DNA of 64,000 bases from Saprospiraceae bacterium (GTDB lineage: Bacteria; Bacteroidota; Bacteroidia; Chitinophagales; Saprospiraceae), in NCBI GenBank assembly GCA_016787575.1, contig JAEUUO010000007.1, positions 186,001 through 250,000 of the forward strand. Direction: 5' to 3'. The notes below the pieces were generated by a model. It searched no databases. It was not told where the DNA came from and was given only the letters and a program-made list of their open reading frames with translations. A program made the translations under genes and the position numbers. Shown here in pieces: positions 54,354 to 62,877 of the stretch (position 1 is its first letter; every line of letters begins with the position of its first letter).

Positions 54354-55835
54354 ATGGAAACCCAGTTCTTTACCAATCAGTTTCCGCTTCAGGAAGCGCT
54401 CACTTTTGACGATGTTTTATTAGTTCCCGCTTATTCGGAGGTCCTTCCTAGGGATACCGATATCAGCAGCCGACTTACCACGGATATAAAGATTAATGTA
54501 CCTATCCTATCAGCGGCTATGGATTCCGTGACAGAAAAAGATATGGCCATTTCAATGGCACAATCCGGAGGGGTAGGAATTATTCACAAAAACATGAGCA
54601 TCGAAGCACAGGCCAAACAAGTGCGAAGTGTAAAACGTTCAGAAAGCGGCATGATCATCGATCCAGTTACCTTAGACATCGATGCTAAAGTAAAGGATGC
54701 TTTAAATTTAATGTCACAACACCGGATTGGTGGCATTCCCATTATTGATAAAGCAAACAAATTAATTGGTATTTTGACAAACCGGGATCTTCGGTTTGAA
54801 GCACATCCCAATCGACCAATTAAAGAAATCATGACCAAAGAACATTTGATCACGGCTCCTGCAGGAACCACACTCAATCAGGCCAAATCCATCTTACAAA
54901 AACACAAAATTGAAAAATTACCTGTAGTAAAAAAGGATGGAACCTTGATTGGATTGATCACTTATAAGGATATCATGAAGTTGGAAAATTTTCCAAACTC
55001 CTGTAAAGACAAATTGGGACGATTGGTGGTCGGTGCTGCGGTTGGTATCAGCAAAGACACCATGGATCGCATTGAAGCATTGGTGCATGTAGATGTAGAT
55101 GTTATCTGCATTGACACGGCGCATGGACATTCTCAGGGGGTTTTGCAAATGATTAAACAAGTGCGTAAAAAATTTAAATCCCTTCAAATTATCGGAGGCA
55201 ATATTGCAACGGGTGAAGCTGCGCTTGCCTTGGTGGCTGCCGGGGTCAATGGAGTAAAAGTAGGTGTAGGACCAGGAAGTATTTGCACGACTCGCATCGT
55301 GGCCGGTGTAGGTGTTCCACAATTAACAGCAATTGCATTAGCTGCAAAAGCCATCCAGAAAAAAGGAATTCCAATCATTGCTGATGGAGGCATTCGATAT
55401 ACCGGAGACATACCAAAAGCATTGGCCGCAGGCGCGCATACAATTATGGGAGGTTCTTTATTTGCCGGCACGGAAGAAGCTCCGGGAGAAACCATCATTT
55501 ATGAAGGACGAAAATTTAAAGTCTATCGGGGCATGGGTTCATTAGGTGCTATGCAATTGGGTAGTAAGGACCGATATTTTCAGGATGTAGAAGATGATAT
55601 TAAAAAATTGGTTCCGGAAGGTATCGAAGGAAGAGTTCCATTTAAAGGTTCTGTATCGGAAGTCATGGTGCAATACATCGGCGGACTGCGTGCCAGCATG
55701 GGTTATGTAGGTGCAAAAACCATAAAAGATTTACAAAAAGCGAAATTGGTACGCATCACCAACAGCGGCATCAATGAGTCACATCCTCACAATATTACGA
55801 TTACCAAAGAATCACCGAATTATTCGAGACGATAA
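54354..55835 (+). CDS. guaB: IMP dehydrogenase
   Basis: Cytoplasmic enzyme converting IMP to XMP with NAD+, the committed step of GMP synthesis. The ATG at 54354 gives 493 residues (a TTG two codons earlier is ignored). Landmarks: [19 protein letters not shown] at the N-terminus, two CBS domains inserted around residues 95-205 ([20 protein letters not shown] and [20 protein letters not shown]), [16 protein letters not shown], the active-site loop [20 protein letters not shown] with catalytic Cys311, [19 protein letters not shown], and [10 protein letters not shown]. All catalytic elements are intact. Downstream is a degenerate repeat region, not guaA. Confidence 0.97.
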   Translation: METQFFTNQFPLQEALTFDDVLLVPAYSEVLPRDTDISSRLTTDIKINVPILSAAMDSVTEKDMAISMAQSGGVGIIHKNMSIEAQAKQVRSVKRSESGMIIDPVTLDIDAKVKDALNLMSQHRIGGIPIIDKANKLIGILTNRDLRFEAHPNRPIKEIMTKEHLITAPAGTTLNQAKSILQKHKIEKLPVVKKDGTLIGLITYKDIMKLENFPNSCKDKLGRLVVGAAVGISKDTMDRIEALVHVDVDVICIDTAHGHSQGVLQMIKQVRKKFKSLQIIGGNIATGEAALALVAAGVNGVKVGVGPGSICTTRIVAGVGVPQLTAIALAAKAIQKKGIPIIADGGIRYTGDIPKALAAGAHTIMGGSLFAGTEEAPGETIIYEGRKFKVYRGMGSLGAMQLGSKDRYFQDVEDDIKKLVPEGIEGRVPFKGSVSEVMVQYIGGLRASMGYVGAKTIKDLQKAKLVRITNSGINESHPHNITITKESPNYSRR

Positions 55836-55844
55836 AATATTGCA

Positions 55845-56060
55845 TTGCTGCATTTTTAGTCTTTAGAAAAGAAGTCCTTTGGAAATGCTGCAATCTTTCA
55901 ATGCTATAATGCTGCAATGTTTGCCTTTAGAAAAGTCTGTAGGAAATGCTAAAATCTTGCAACCCTGCAATTTTGGTCTTTAGTAAAGACGTCTGTGGGA
56001 AATGACGCAAGGTTGTAATTCTTTAATTTATTGATGCTGCAGTTTTTTGTTTTAGCTTAG
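55845..56060. repeat. Degenerate tandem repeat downstream of guaB
   Basis: Three to four imperfect copies, period about 55-70 bases, begin near 55845, 55910, 55965 and 56034. Shared words are GCTGCA(A)T, CTTTAGAAAAG, GTC(T/C), GGAAATG(C/A) and ATCTTGCAA. No coding frame. The 290-base gap also has a candidate -7 box at 56068-56075. Confidence 0.6.
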
Positions 56061-56067
56061 AATTTAA

Positions 56068-56075
56068 TAATTTTG
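56068..56075 (+). promoter_or_regulatory. Candidate -7 promoter element
   Basis: TAATTTTG matches TAnnTTTG and ends 50 bases before the ATG at 56126. Confidence 0.35.
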
Positions 56076-56125
56076 ATTTAGTAAATTTACAATTTCCATT
56101 TTACGTTTAATTAAAAATAATTTTA

Positions 56126-57463
56126 ATGCATTTAAACGTCAATACTTTCAATATTAGGATAAAACCATTTTTGTACTTATACTTTTTAATTTTTGGTTTT
56201 TACCTTGAAGGTGGTTCCCAAAAAATTTATGGCTTTATGGACCGATATTTTGTGGCTATAGATTTAGAAACACAAACTTGTGACTCTTTAATTGAATTTA
56301 CTAAACGCCCTTTTATTAATTTAGAATTTTTTGCTGCGATTGATCGTTACAATGGACGCTATTTTTTCTGCGGAGGATTGCCAGAGCATTCAGGTAATTT
56401 TCATATTATAGATTTACAAACACTTGAAATCCAATCAGCCAATATCTATACCGGTGAAATGGAATACGATCCGTTTGATGATAACTTATATTATATCAAA
56501 GCTGGCTATTTTTATTCCTTATCAGTCACAACGATGAAGCAAATTAAATATTCAAAAATCTTCAATACGAACGGTAGAATATTTGGACATGTGCGTTGTT
56601 ATTTGCCTCAACAAAATGAATTCCATTTTCTTACACCGGATGGATATATAGCAGTCATTGATTGCAAATCCGGAAATGTTATATGTAAAATAAATTCGAA
56701 TCAGGAAAATGCTTTTAATCCAAATACTTATACCGATAAAATATATTCCGTGAAATTAGGTTCTGTGTATGAAAGCTCCGATTGTTATCATTCGAGAAAA
56801 TTACTAACTCGAATTCCCGATTACAAAGGCATCGTAAATGCACAAATGGCGACATACAATCATTCCAATGAAACTTATATCGTACCTTATTGGGCAAGCA
56901 ACAACGATTATAAATATGCCTTAATCAATACTAAAAAAGAAATTCTTGAGAAAACAATAAAACAATTTTGTGCCCCCGCTATTATGGATTTGCAAATGAT
57001 TTATGACAAACCGGAAGCCCTGGTCAGAATAGTTGGAGATACCATTTTTGTCAACAAAGGCAAGCGCTATCATTGGTATTTAAACGATCAATTAATTTGT
57101 ACAACATCAAACAATTATATTATTCCAAATCAAAACGGTAAGTATAAAGCCAAGGTTGAATTTAAAGAGTACAATGCTTTTAGTCGGGAAATTATCGTTG
57201 ACAGCATAATCCCCCATGCATTTGAATATTCGATTACTCCAACTTTAGCAAATGAACAAATTAAATTGAAATTCAATAATTGTGAATACGAAACTATTTA
57301 TATATACAATCTAAAAGGTCAGGTAATTTTCGAACAATCATTTACTCAAAATCTATCTGACTACCAGCTCACCCTTGATGTAGCATTTATGCCTAAAGGG
57401 GTATATATTGTAAGCGTAATTCATGGTAACAAACCAAATGTAAAGAAATTTATTAAAATGTAA
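56126..57463 (+). CDS. Secreted protein, propeller-like, with T9SS-like C-terminus
   Basis: A 445-residue protein. The N-terminal hydrophobic segment FLYLYFLIFGFYLEGGSQ acts as a signal peptide. The next about 270 residues have repeated patterns like YFVAIDLETQTCDSLIEF, GNFHIIDLQTLEIQSANIYT and GYIAVIDCKSGNVICKINSN, i.e. four-stranded blades of a beta-propeller of the WD/quinoprotein type. A short immunoglobulin-like part (RYHWYLNDQLICTTSNNYII) follows. The last 75 residues (TPTLANEQIKLKF, IYIYNLKGQVIFEQS, MPKGVYIVSVI) are a sorting-domain-like module. Ligand or enzyme role is not recognised. It stands alone after the guaB repeat region. Confidence 0.75.
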   Translation: MHLNVNTFNIRIKPFLYLYFLIFGFYLEGGSQKIYGFMDRYFVAIDLETQTCDSLIEFTKRPFINLEFFAAIDRYNGRYFFCGGLPEHSGNFHIIDLQTLEIQSANIYTGEMEYDPFDDNLYYIKAGYFYSLSVTTMKQIKYSKIFNTNGRIFGHVRCYLPQQNEFHFLTPDGYIAVIDCKSGNVICKINSNQENAFNPNTYTDKIYSVKLGSVYESSDCYHSRKLLTRIPDYKGIVNAQMATYNHSNETYIVPYWASNNDYKYALINTKKEILEKTIKQFCAPAIMDLQMIYDKPEALVRIVGDTIFVNKGKRYHWYLNDQLICTTSNNYIIPNQNGKYKAKVEFKEYNAFSREIIVDSIIPHAFEYSITPTLANEQIKLKFNNCEYETIYIYNLKGQVIFEQSFTQNLSDYQLTLDVAFMPKGVYIVSVIHGNKPNVKKFIKM

Positions 57464-57496
57464 TGTTTAGCCTAAAATGCAAATACATTTCAATTA

Positions 57497-57871
57497 CTAT
57501 TCCTGAAACAATGCACAACAAGCTCCAGCTGGATCTTTAATAATGGCATAGCGTGCATCGCCGCCATAAGATTTGGGTCCGGTTAAAATTGCGCCACCCA
57601 TTTCCTTTAATTTTGCAAGACTGGCATCGAGATCTTTTACATAAAAATAAATTAACCACATGGGAGGTAACTCGGCATTTCCTCCTCTTGCATGGCAAAT
57701 TCCCGTTTTGGTTTGTCCATCATCCGGAGAATTCATACAATAATCGCTGTAGTTGCCCATGGGGATTTCTGTAAATGTATAGCCGACAACAGCAGCATAA
57801 AAATCGCGGATTTCGGGAGCTTTTTCGACTGTTAAGTCTGCCCAACTAAAAGAACCAATCGGTGCATTCAT
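57497..57871 (-). CDS. VOC (glyoxalase/bleomycin-resistance fold) family protein
   Basis: A 124-residue single-chain vicinal-oxygen-chelate protein. The N-terminal half has FSWADLTVEKAPEIRDFYAA and VVGYTFTEIPMGNYSDYCMN; the second beta-alpha-beta-beta-beta module has MWLIYFYVKDLDASLAKLKE, GGAILTGPKSYGG and YAIIKDPAGACCALFQ. Small proteins of this type often dimerise and bind a metal, but the substrate is unknown. It resembles 27-kDa antigen/CFP30B-like VOC proteins in the PAxxCALFQ ending. Convergent with the upstream propeller-like gene. Confidence 0.85.
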   Translation of the reverse strand: MNAPIGSFSWADLTVEKAPEIRDFYAAVVGYTFTEIPMGNYSDYCMNSPDDGQTKTGICHARGGNAELPPMWLIYFYVKDLDASLAKLKEMGGAILTGPKSYGGDARYAIIKDPAGACCALFQE

Positions 57872-57963
57872 ACTCTAAAATTAATAAAGCCTAATAATTC
57901 TTAATAATACCTTCAGAGAGTTTTGGAAATTAAAATTACCAGTTGTCTTATAGCTAACTGGAT

Positions 57964-58286
57964 AGCGCGGAAGGCAGGAAGCCGACGATCCAATGAATAA
58001 TTCCTCAAACAGCATCTATATTTTATTGGATGTCGGCATGTTGACAAGCTTTGCTTCGTCAGCATACCGACGATCCAATGAATGTTCCCAATAAGTGAAT
58101 ATCCCATCTATTGGATGTCGGCATGCTTACAAGCTTTGCTTGTAAGCACTCGAACTTGATGTGCCGAAGGCGGGATGCCGACGATCCAATGAATGATTTA
58201 TTAAGCAGCATCTTCATTTTATTGGATGTCGGCATGATGACAAGCTAAGCTTGTCATCACTCGAACTTGATGTGCCGAAGGCGGGA
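57964..58286. repeat. REP-like hairpin cluster abutting and duplicating the tRNA-Leu 3' end
   Basis: In the 400-base gap between the VOC gene and tRNA-Leu there are three copies of an imperfect hairpin. Its left arm is CCGACGATCCAATGAAT (from 57982, 58067 and 58178) and its right arm ATTGGATGTCGGCATG (from 58025, 58110 and 58221). Each right arm is followed by a palindrome around ACAAGC...GCTTGT: imperfect at about 58040-58064, perfect 10-bp arms at 58125-58147, perfect 11-bp arms at 58236-58258. A 28-base direct repeat lies at 58148-58175 and 58259-58286; the second copy includes the last 14 bases of the tRNA gene. A degenerate third copy of the tRNA-end fragment is at about 57964-57979. Confidence 0.85.
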
Positions 58287-58356
58287 CTCGAACCCGCATG
58301 TTCTTGCGAACACACGCCTCTGAAACGTGCGTGTCTACCAATTTCACCACTTCGGC
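58273..58356 (-). tRNA. tRNA-Leu (anticodon CAG)
   Basis: An 84-base tRNA with perfect 7-bp acceptor stem GCCGAAG/CTTCGGC and discriminator A, a Leu-type D-arm region (GTGGTGAAATTGGTAGACAC), anticodon stem CACGT/GCGTG around loop TTCAGAG, a long class II variable arm (TGTTCGCAAGAACA) and T-arm GCGGGTTCGAGTCCCGC. CCA is not encoded. It is preceded by its own -7 box and is divergent from metG. Its 3' end is duplicated in the repeat cluster just downstream. Confidence 0.95.
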
Positions 58357-58375
58357 TATCTAATAGCAATCGGGG

Positions 58376-58383
58376 CAAAAATA
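58376..58383 (-). promoter_or_regulatory. Promoter -7 element of tRNA-Leu
   Basis: TATTTTTG on the minus strand ends 19 bases before the tRNA 5' end. A TTG at 58409-58407 lies 23 bases further upstream, near the expected -33 spacing. Confidence 0.6.
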
Positions 58384-58470
58384 GCGCATTTACTGATTTA
58401 TTGGCGCAACCAGGCCAACTCCTATAGTTTCAGCCTATATATAAAAATTCTATATATAAAACCAGAAGTT

Positions 58471-58478
58471 TATCTTTG
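58471..58478 (+). promoter_or_regulatory. Promoter -7 element of metG
   Basis: TATCTTTG matches TAnnTTTG and ends 22 bases before the metG ATG at 58501. This fixes the start, because in-frame codons further upstream run into the tRNA. Confidence 0.6.
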
Positions 58479-58500
58479 TTCGAATTTGTTAAAAACAAGG

Positions 58501-60657
58501 ATGATTCAATATAAACGCCACCTCGTTACTGCTGCTTTGCCCTATGCAAACGGGCCATTGCACGTTGGTCATCTTTGTGGAGCCTATCTGCCAGCTGATA
58601 TTTATGTACGGTTTCAGCGATTGATGGGCAAAGATATTGTATTCATTTGCGGATCCGATGAACATGGTGCCGCCATTACCATGCGGGCTCTGAAAGAAAA
58701 AAAAACACCCTCTGAAATTATCAATACCTATCATCAGCTATTCCAAAAAACCTTTCAGGGTATCGGAATTTCATTTGATTATTATCACCGCACTTCGGAT
58801 CCATTGCATCACCAAACCTCTCAGGAGTTTTTTCTAAACTTGTATCACAAAGGGGCCTTTCGTGAAATTGAATCCGAACAATTCTACGACCTTAAATCCA
58901 ATCAGTTTTTAGCTGATCGATACATCATTGGTACTTGTCCAAAATGTGGAAACGAAAATGCATATGGAGACCAATGTGAAAATTGCGGCAGTTCTTTAAA
59001 TCCTACCGACCTCATAAATCCAAAAAGTGTTATCAGTGGCGAAACCCCTGAAAAAAGAAAAACCACCCATTGGTATCTGCCACTGGATGAATATGAAAGC
59101 TGGATTAAAGATTTTATCGTAAATGGTACTTTAGATGGTCAGGAACATCATGATCCGGATCAATGGAAAAATCATGTACTGGGTCAATGCAAATCCTGGA
59201 TTGAAGGGGGATTGCAAGCTCGCGCAATGACCCGAGATCTCGATTGGGGTGTTGATGTTCCCAAAGAAATTCCAGGATCTGCAGGAAAAAAATTATATGT
59301 TTGGATGGATGCACCGATTGGGTATATCTCTTCTACCCAGCAATGGGCCTTAGATAACCAGAAAGACTGGGAATCTTATTGGAAGGATCCGGAATCTGAA
59401 TTGATTCACTTTATAGGAAAAGACAATATCGTTTTTCACTGCATCATTTTTCCGGCAATACTCAAAGTGCATGGTGGATACAATTTGCCCAGCAATGTAC
59501 CCGCCAACCAATTTATGAATTTGGAAGGGAATAAAATTTCAACTTCCAGAAATTGGGCAGTATGGGTCCATGAATTTTTAGAAGAGCTTCCGGGTTTAGA
59601 AGATTCTTTACGGTATTATTTGATTAAAAATATGCCGGAGCAAAAAGACAGTGAATTTACCTGGAAAGGTTTTCAAGATGCACACAACAATGAATTGGTA
59701 AATAATCTATCCAATTTTATTCATCGGGTCTTGTCACTTACCCATAAATATTATAAAGGGGTGGTTCCTGATTTTGATCCGGATGAAATTATTGAAGGCG
59801 TTGCCGGCGATGAATTGGGTGGCTTTCACGATGCCGAATTAATTTATTTGTTTGATTTAATTCAAGAAGTCAATCAACACATTCGGGAATACGATTTTCG
59901 TTCGGCACTTAAAGCACTCATGGATATTTGTACTGCTGGAAATCAATTGTTACAAAACAACGAACCCTGGAAAATACAAAAGTCCCAACCCGAAACGGTA
60001 GAAGTGGTTATGAATCTGGCACTGCATTATGTTGCTGCATTGAGTATGACCATGCAACCCTTTTTGCCATTTACAGCAATTAAATTGCGCAAAATGTTGA
60101 ATCTTCCTGATTTAACTGCAAGCGGTGAACTGGAGGATATGCTTACAAAAATTGCTGAAGGTGAATTTATCATTGATGCCGGTCACAAAATTGAAGCAGC
60201 ACAGTATTTGTTTACAAGATTGGATGACGAACTCATTCAAAAACAAATTGACAAACTCCACAACAGTGAAAATCAAAGCAAACAAACTAACTCTGAAACC
60301 AATATGGAATCTAAACATTTACCTTTAAAAGAAACCATCAGCTACGATGACTTTGCTAAAGTTGATGTACGTACAGCAAAAATTATTGCTGCTGAAAAAG
60401 TTGCCAAAGCAGATAAACTGTTAAAGCTGGAAATAGATTTAGGTTTCGAAAAACGAACCGTTGTCAGTGGCATTGCAGAATATTATAAACCTGAAGAAAT
60501 CATCGGCCGCCAAGTCGTTTTTTTAGCAAATCTCGCACCCCGCAAATTAAAAGGAATAGACTCCAATGGCATGATCCTAATGGCGGAAGATGCCGATGGC
60601 CGATTGACATTTATCAGCGCCAAGGAAGATTGGTACTTGGGCAGTGTGGTGAAATAA
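58501..60657 (+). CDS. metG: Methionyl-tRNA synthetase with C-terminal tRNA-binding domain
   Basis: Class I aminoacyl-tRNA synthetase charging tRNA-Met, 718 residues (E. coli 677). The HIGH-type motif is in PYANGPLHVGHLCGAYLPAD, the zinc knuckle in CPKCGNENAYGDQCENCGSS, the CP-domain WYLPLDEYESWI follows, and the KMSKS-type loop is LEGNKISTSRNWAVW. The anticodon-binding helical domain spans about 400-590. After a Ser/Asn/Gln-rich linker comes the OB-fold EMAP/Trbp111 domain: YDDFAKVDVRTAKIIAAEKV, KADKLLKLEIDLG, VVSGIAEYY and LKGIDSNGMILMA. This dimerising appendage is usual in Bacteroidota. It is divergent from tRNA-Leu. Confidence 0.97.
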   Translation: MIQYKRHLVTAALPYANGPLHVGHLCGAYLPADIYVRFQRLMGKDIVFICGSDEHGAAITMRALKEKKTPSEIINTYHQLFQKTFQGIGISFDYYHRTSDPLHHQTSQEFFLNLYHKGAFREIESEQFYDLKSNQFLADRYIIGTCPKCGNENAYGDQCENCGSSLNPTDLINPKSVISGETPEKRKTTHWYLPLDEYESWIKDFIVNGTLDGQEHHDPDQWKNHVLGQCKSWIEGGLQARAMTRDLDWGVDVPKEIPGSAGKKLYVWMDAPIGYISSTQQWALDNQKDWESYWKDPESELIHFIGKDNIVFHCIIFPAILKVHGGYNLPSNVPANQFMNLEGNKISTSRNWAVWVHEFLEELPGLEDSLRYYLIKNMPEQKDSEFTWKGFQDAHNNELVNNLSNFIHRVLSLTHKYYKGVVPDFDPDEIIEGVAGDELGGFHDAELIYLFDLIQEVNQHIREYDFRSALKALMDICTAGNQLLQNNEPWKIQKSQPETVEVVMNLALHYVAALSMTMQPFLPFTAIKLRKMLNLPDLTASGELEDMLTKIAEGEFIIDAGHKIEAAQYLFTRLDDELIQKQIDKLHNSENQSKQTNSETNMESKHLPLKETISYDDFAKVDVRTAKIIAAEKVAKADKLLKLEIDLGFEKRTVVSGIAEYYKPEEIIGRQVVFLANLAPRKLKGIDSNGMILMAEDADGRLTFISAKEDWYLGSVVK

Positions 60658-60696
60658 TAAATGAAACTCAAATTCTTGAATTAAATTTTTAAGCTA

Positions 60697-62226
60697 TTAC
60701 AATATCACCAACTTAATGACTTTCGTACAAGTTGCATCTTGATACACTCCATAGTACATACCTTGTTTAAGCTGAAATGATTCGTTTAGATTGAGTTTCC
60801 AGTATGTTTGATTTTTAAAATTAACAGGAATACTAAATAATCTAACACCGGCCTGATTATAAAAATAAAAATTTCCTCTTATTCCAGCTTTTGCTTGGAT
60901 TATTAATTCAACACGATCACTGGCCGGATTGGGAACAAACTCCATTTTAATTGCTTGTGATGAAAAATCATTTTCTATACCAACAATTTGATTGGGTAAA
61001 ATTTTTAATTGAACATCACAAGCTGTTTTATTTCCGGAGGAATCAGAAACCCAAATTTTAAAATCTTGAATTTTTCCTGTATCAGCCAATCCAAATTGTT
61101 TTATTGCTATTAAACCAGAATCATCCCAACTCATCTGTGCCACCCCGCAATTGTCGTTTACATCCTGAATAAGTTCGTTTGCATTTACTGAGATTACATT
61201 ATTTTGATTCAATTTCAATTCTACAATGCCAGACTTACAAATCGCCGTAGGATTTATACTGTCGTTGTAACAACGCACATAAATCAGTTGCGAAGGATAA
61301 ATCGCCTTGCCCTTGCACCAATCGAGTATGATCCAATTTCTTTTTAATTCTAAAATCCGGTGACATCCTTCCGGTTGAATAGAAAGGGTATCATCAGAAT
61401 AATTAGTCCCTAAGTTTTGACAATTTCGGTATGCTTTCTCAAAACTCAATGAGCCATCCGGATTGCCGTTTTTTCCTCTTTTCCAGGAATCCCTGCAATC
61501 AAAAATCGGGTGTTCTATGCCATTATAATTAGGCAAAACATAGGTAGAATCCAAATCCCAATAAGAAACTGTAATGGTATCTTTAAATTCAAATTGGCGG
61601 TTATCCGGACTGGTTACTCTCCAGGTACGATAGATAATATGTTGGTATGCTGAATCACAACTTCCATAAATAGCAGATTCCTTTATAATATCAATCCTGA
61701 CTGCCCCGCAAGCTGCCCAATTGACTGCTACAAAATTCTTATTACTTGTTTTAATTAACGCTACACTATCGGGAATATTAAAACCAATATCATCTACATC
61801 ACTGGATTCGTAACAGAATAAATTATAGGATTTAGTTCCGCGAATTGGATTAAATGGAACTCCACAACCCACCCTATTTAAAGTAATGAAACCCCAACAA
61901 TCATTTCCATTAGACAAGTCAGTTAGATGATATTTGAGAAAAGGAGGTAAATCGTATGTTAAAGTATCCAAAGGATATAAAACGCCTTTACTTAAGTATT
62001 CCAATTTATAATTTCGGTCATAACAAAATCCTTCGATCAACAATTTTGAAGCATTTATAGGATAGGATTTTCCAAATTCGACACTAAATTTTGCGTTTTG
62101 ATTACATTGCAAATTATCACAAACATTTTGTGCACAGGCCCCTGTCAAGAATACTTGAAAACAGATAAAGCTAGTAATGAAAATACCCTTAAGCTTATCT
62201 GAAATACGGCGAATTATAACTCTCAT
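60697..62226 (-). CDS. Secreted protein with HYR-like domain and T9SS-like C-terminus
   Basis: The ATG at 62226 gives 509 residues and a signal sequence (KGIFITSFICFQVFLTGACA then Q). The frame is open 60 codons further upstream, but that part is repeat-derived and does not look coding. The mature protein is Cys-rich, with NVCDNLQCNQNAKFSVEFGK, FLKYHLTDLSNGNDCWGFIT, and DIIKESAIYGSCDSAYQHII followed by YRTWRVTSPDNRQFEFKDTI, the pattern of large Bacteroidota proteins with HYR repeats. The C-terminus is EFVPNPASDRVELIIQAKAG, FYFYNQAGVRLFSI and LKQGMYYGVYQ, a sorting-domain-like module. Ligand unknown. It is convergent with metG. Confidence 0.8.
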   Translation of the reverse strand: MRVIIRRISDKLKGIFITSFICFQVFLTGACAQNVCDNLQCNQNAKFSVEFGKSYPINASKLLIEGFCYDRNYKLEYLSKGVLYPLDTLTYDLPPFLKYHLTDLSNGNDCWGFITLNRVGCGVPFNPIRGTKSYNLFCYESSDVDDIGFNIPDSVALIKTSNKNFVAVNWAACGAVRIDIIKESAIYGSCDSAYQHIIYRTWRVTSPDNRQFEFKDTITVSYWDLDSTYVLPNYNGIEHPIFDCRDSWKRGKNGNPDGSLSFEKAYRNCQNLGTNYSDDTLSIQPEGCHRILELKRNWIILDWCKGKAIYPSQLIYVRCYNDSINPTAICKSGIVELKLNQNNVISVNANELIQDVNDNCGVAQMSWDDSGLIAIKQFGLADTGKIQDFKIWVSDSSGNKTACDVQLKILPNQIVGIENDFSSQAIKMEFVPNPASDRVELIIQAKAGIRGNFYFYNQAGVRLFSIPVNFKNQTYWKLNLNESFQLKQGMYYGVYQDATCTKVIKLVIL

Positions 62227-62379
62227 GTTGATTATTTTATTATAAATATAAGTATTTTGGTCAATCCACCAAATTAGAATATTAAAACTTGAGCGTATTT
62301 GGAAAATTATGTAAATTAAAGAAAGTAGATAGTGCGTGAAAAAAACCTTCTTCGAAATCAATTTGGGATAAAATTCCTT

Positions 62380-62805
62380 GATTCCCAAACCAAGGGCTGA
62401 AGCCATTGGTTTGGAAATGGGATGACCCTTGGTAGAAGGGATATTCTTGAATTATTACTAAATGATAAAATGCATCGCTCGATTCACTTTGAAATTCTTT
62501 GCTTTTCAGGCAGCTTGCAAAATTCCTTGATTCCCAAACCAGGGGCTGAAGTCGATTGCAATGAAACGACTTTCTAAACTTCCAGATTCGAAAATTCCCA
62601 AACCAGGGGCTGAAGCCCTTGGTTTGGGAATGGCATGTCCCTTGGAAGAAGGGGTATTTTTGAATTATTACTAAATGATAAAATGCATCCCTCGATTTCA
62701 TTTTGAAATTCTTTGCTTTTCAAGCAGCTTGCAAAATTCCTCAATTCCCTAAGCTAAGGCTTAAGCCCTAGCTTGGGGAATTGGAAGGGCGATTTGGGTA
62801 GAAGG
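62380..62805. repeat. Tandem duplication of a 213-bp unit with two inverted-repeat hairpins
   Basis: The 650-base gap between the HYR-like and haloperoxidase genes holds four related hairpin sites: A 62380-62416, B 62530-62550 (right arm decayed), C 62593-62630 and D 62743-62782. The arms read roughly CCCAAACCA(A/G)GGGCTGAAGC and GCCCTTGGTTTGGG. A to C and B to D are both 213 bases apart, and the spacer is almost identical (62446-62533 versus 62659-62749). In D both arms have changed together (CTAAGCTAAGGCT pairing with AGCCCTAGCTTGG). An open frame across this region is a by-product of the repeats. Confidence 0.85.
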
Positions 62806-62816
62806 ATGGTTTTGGT

Positions 62817-62850
62817 ACAAAAAAAATAGCTCCCTTTTGAGGAGCTATTT
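62817..62850 (-). terminator. Rho-independent terminator of the haloperoxidase-family gene
   Basis: On the minus strand AATAGCTCC/GGAGCTATT (9 bp, 7-base loop) is followed by eight T. It lies 28 bases past the stop codon at 62878. Confidence 0.88.
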
Positions 62851-62877
62851 CAGGTCAGAATTTGGGCCCTATTATAC

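Noticed and set aside
57964..58356. Genomic island or prophage integrated at tRNA-Leu
   Set aside because: Although the tRNA end is duplicated, the duplicated units are about 100 bases and no integrase, transposase or cargo gene lies between the copies.
62227..62406. N-terminal extension of the HYR-like secreted protein
   Set aside because: It overlaps the hairpin repeat region and precedes a complete signal peptide beginning at 62226.
62282..62701. Minus-strand open frame of 139 codons with repeated SPWFGN-type peptides
   Set aside because: It lies entirely across the duplicated hairpin units; its internal repeats simply mirror the DNA repeats and there is no signal peptide, domain or ribosome-binding context.
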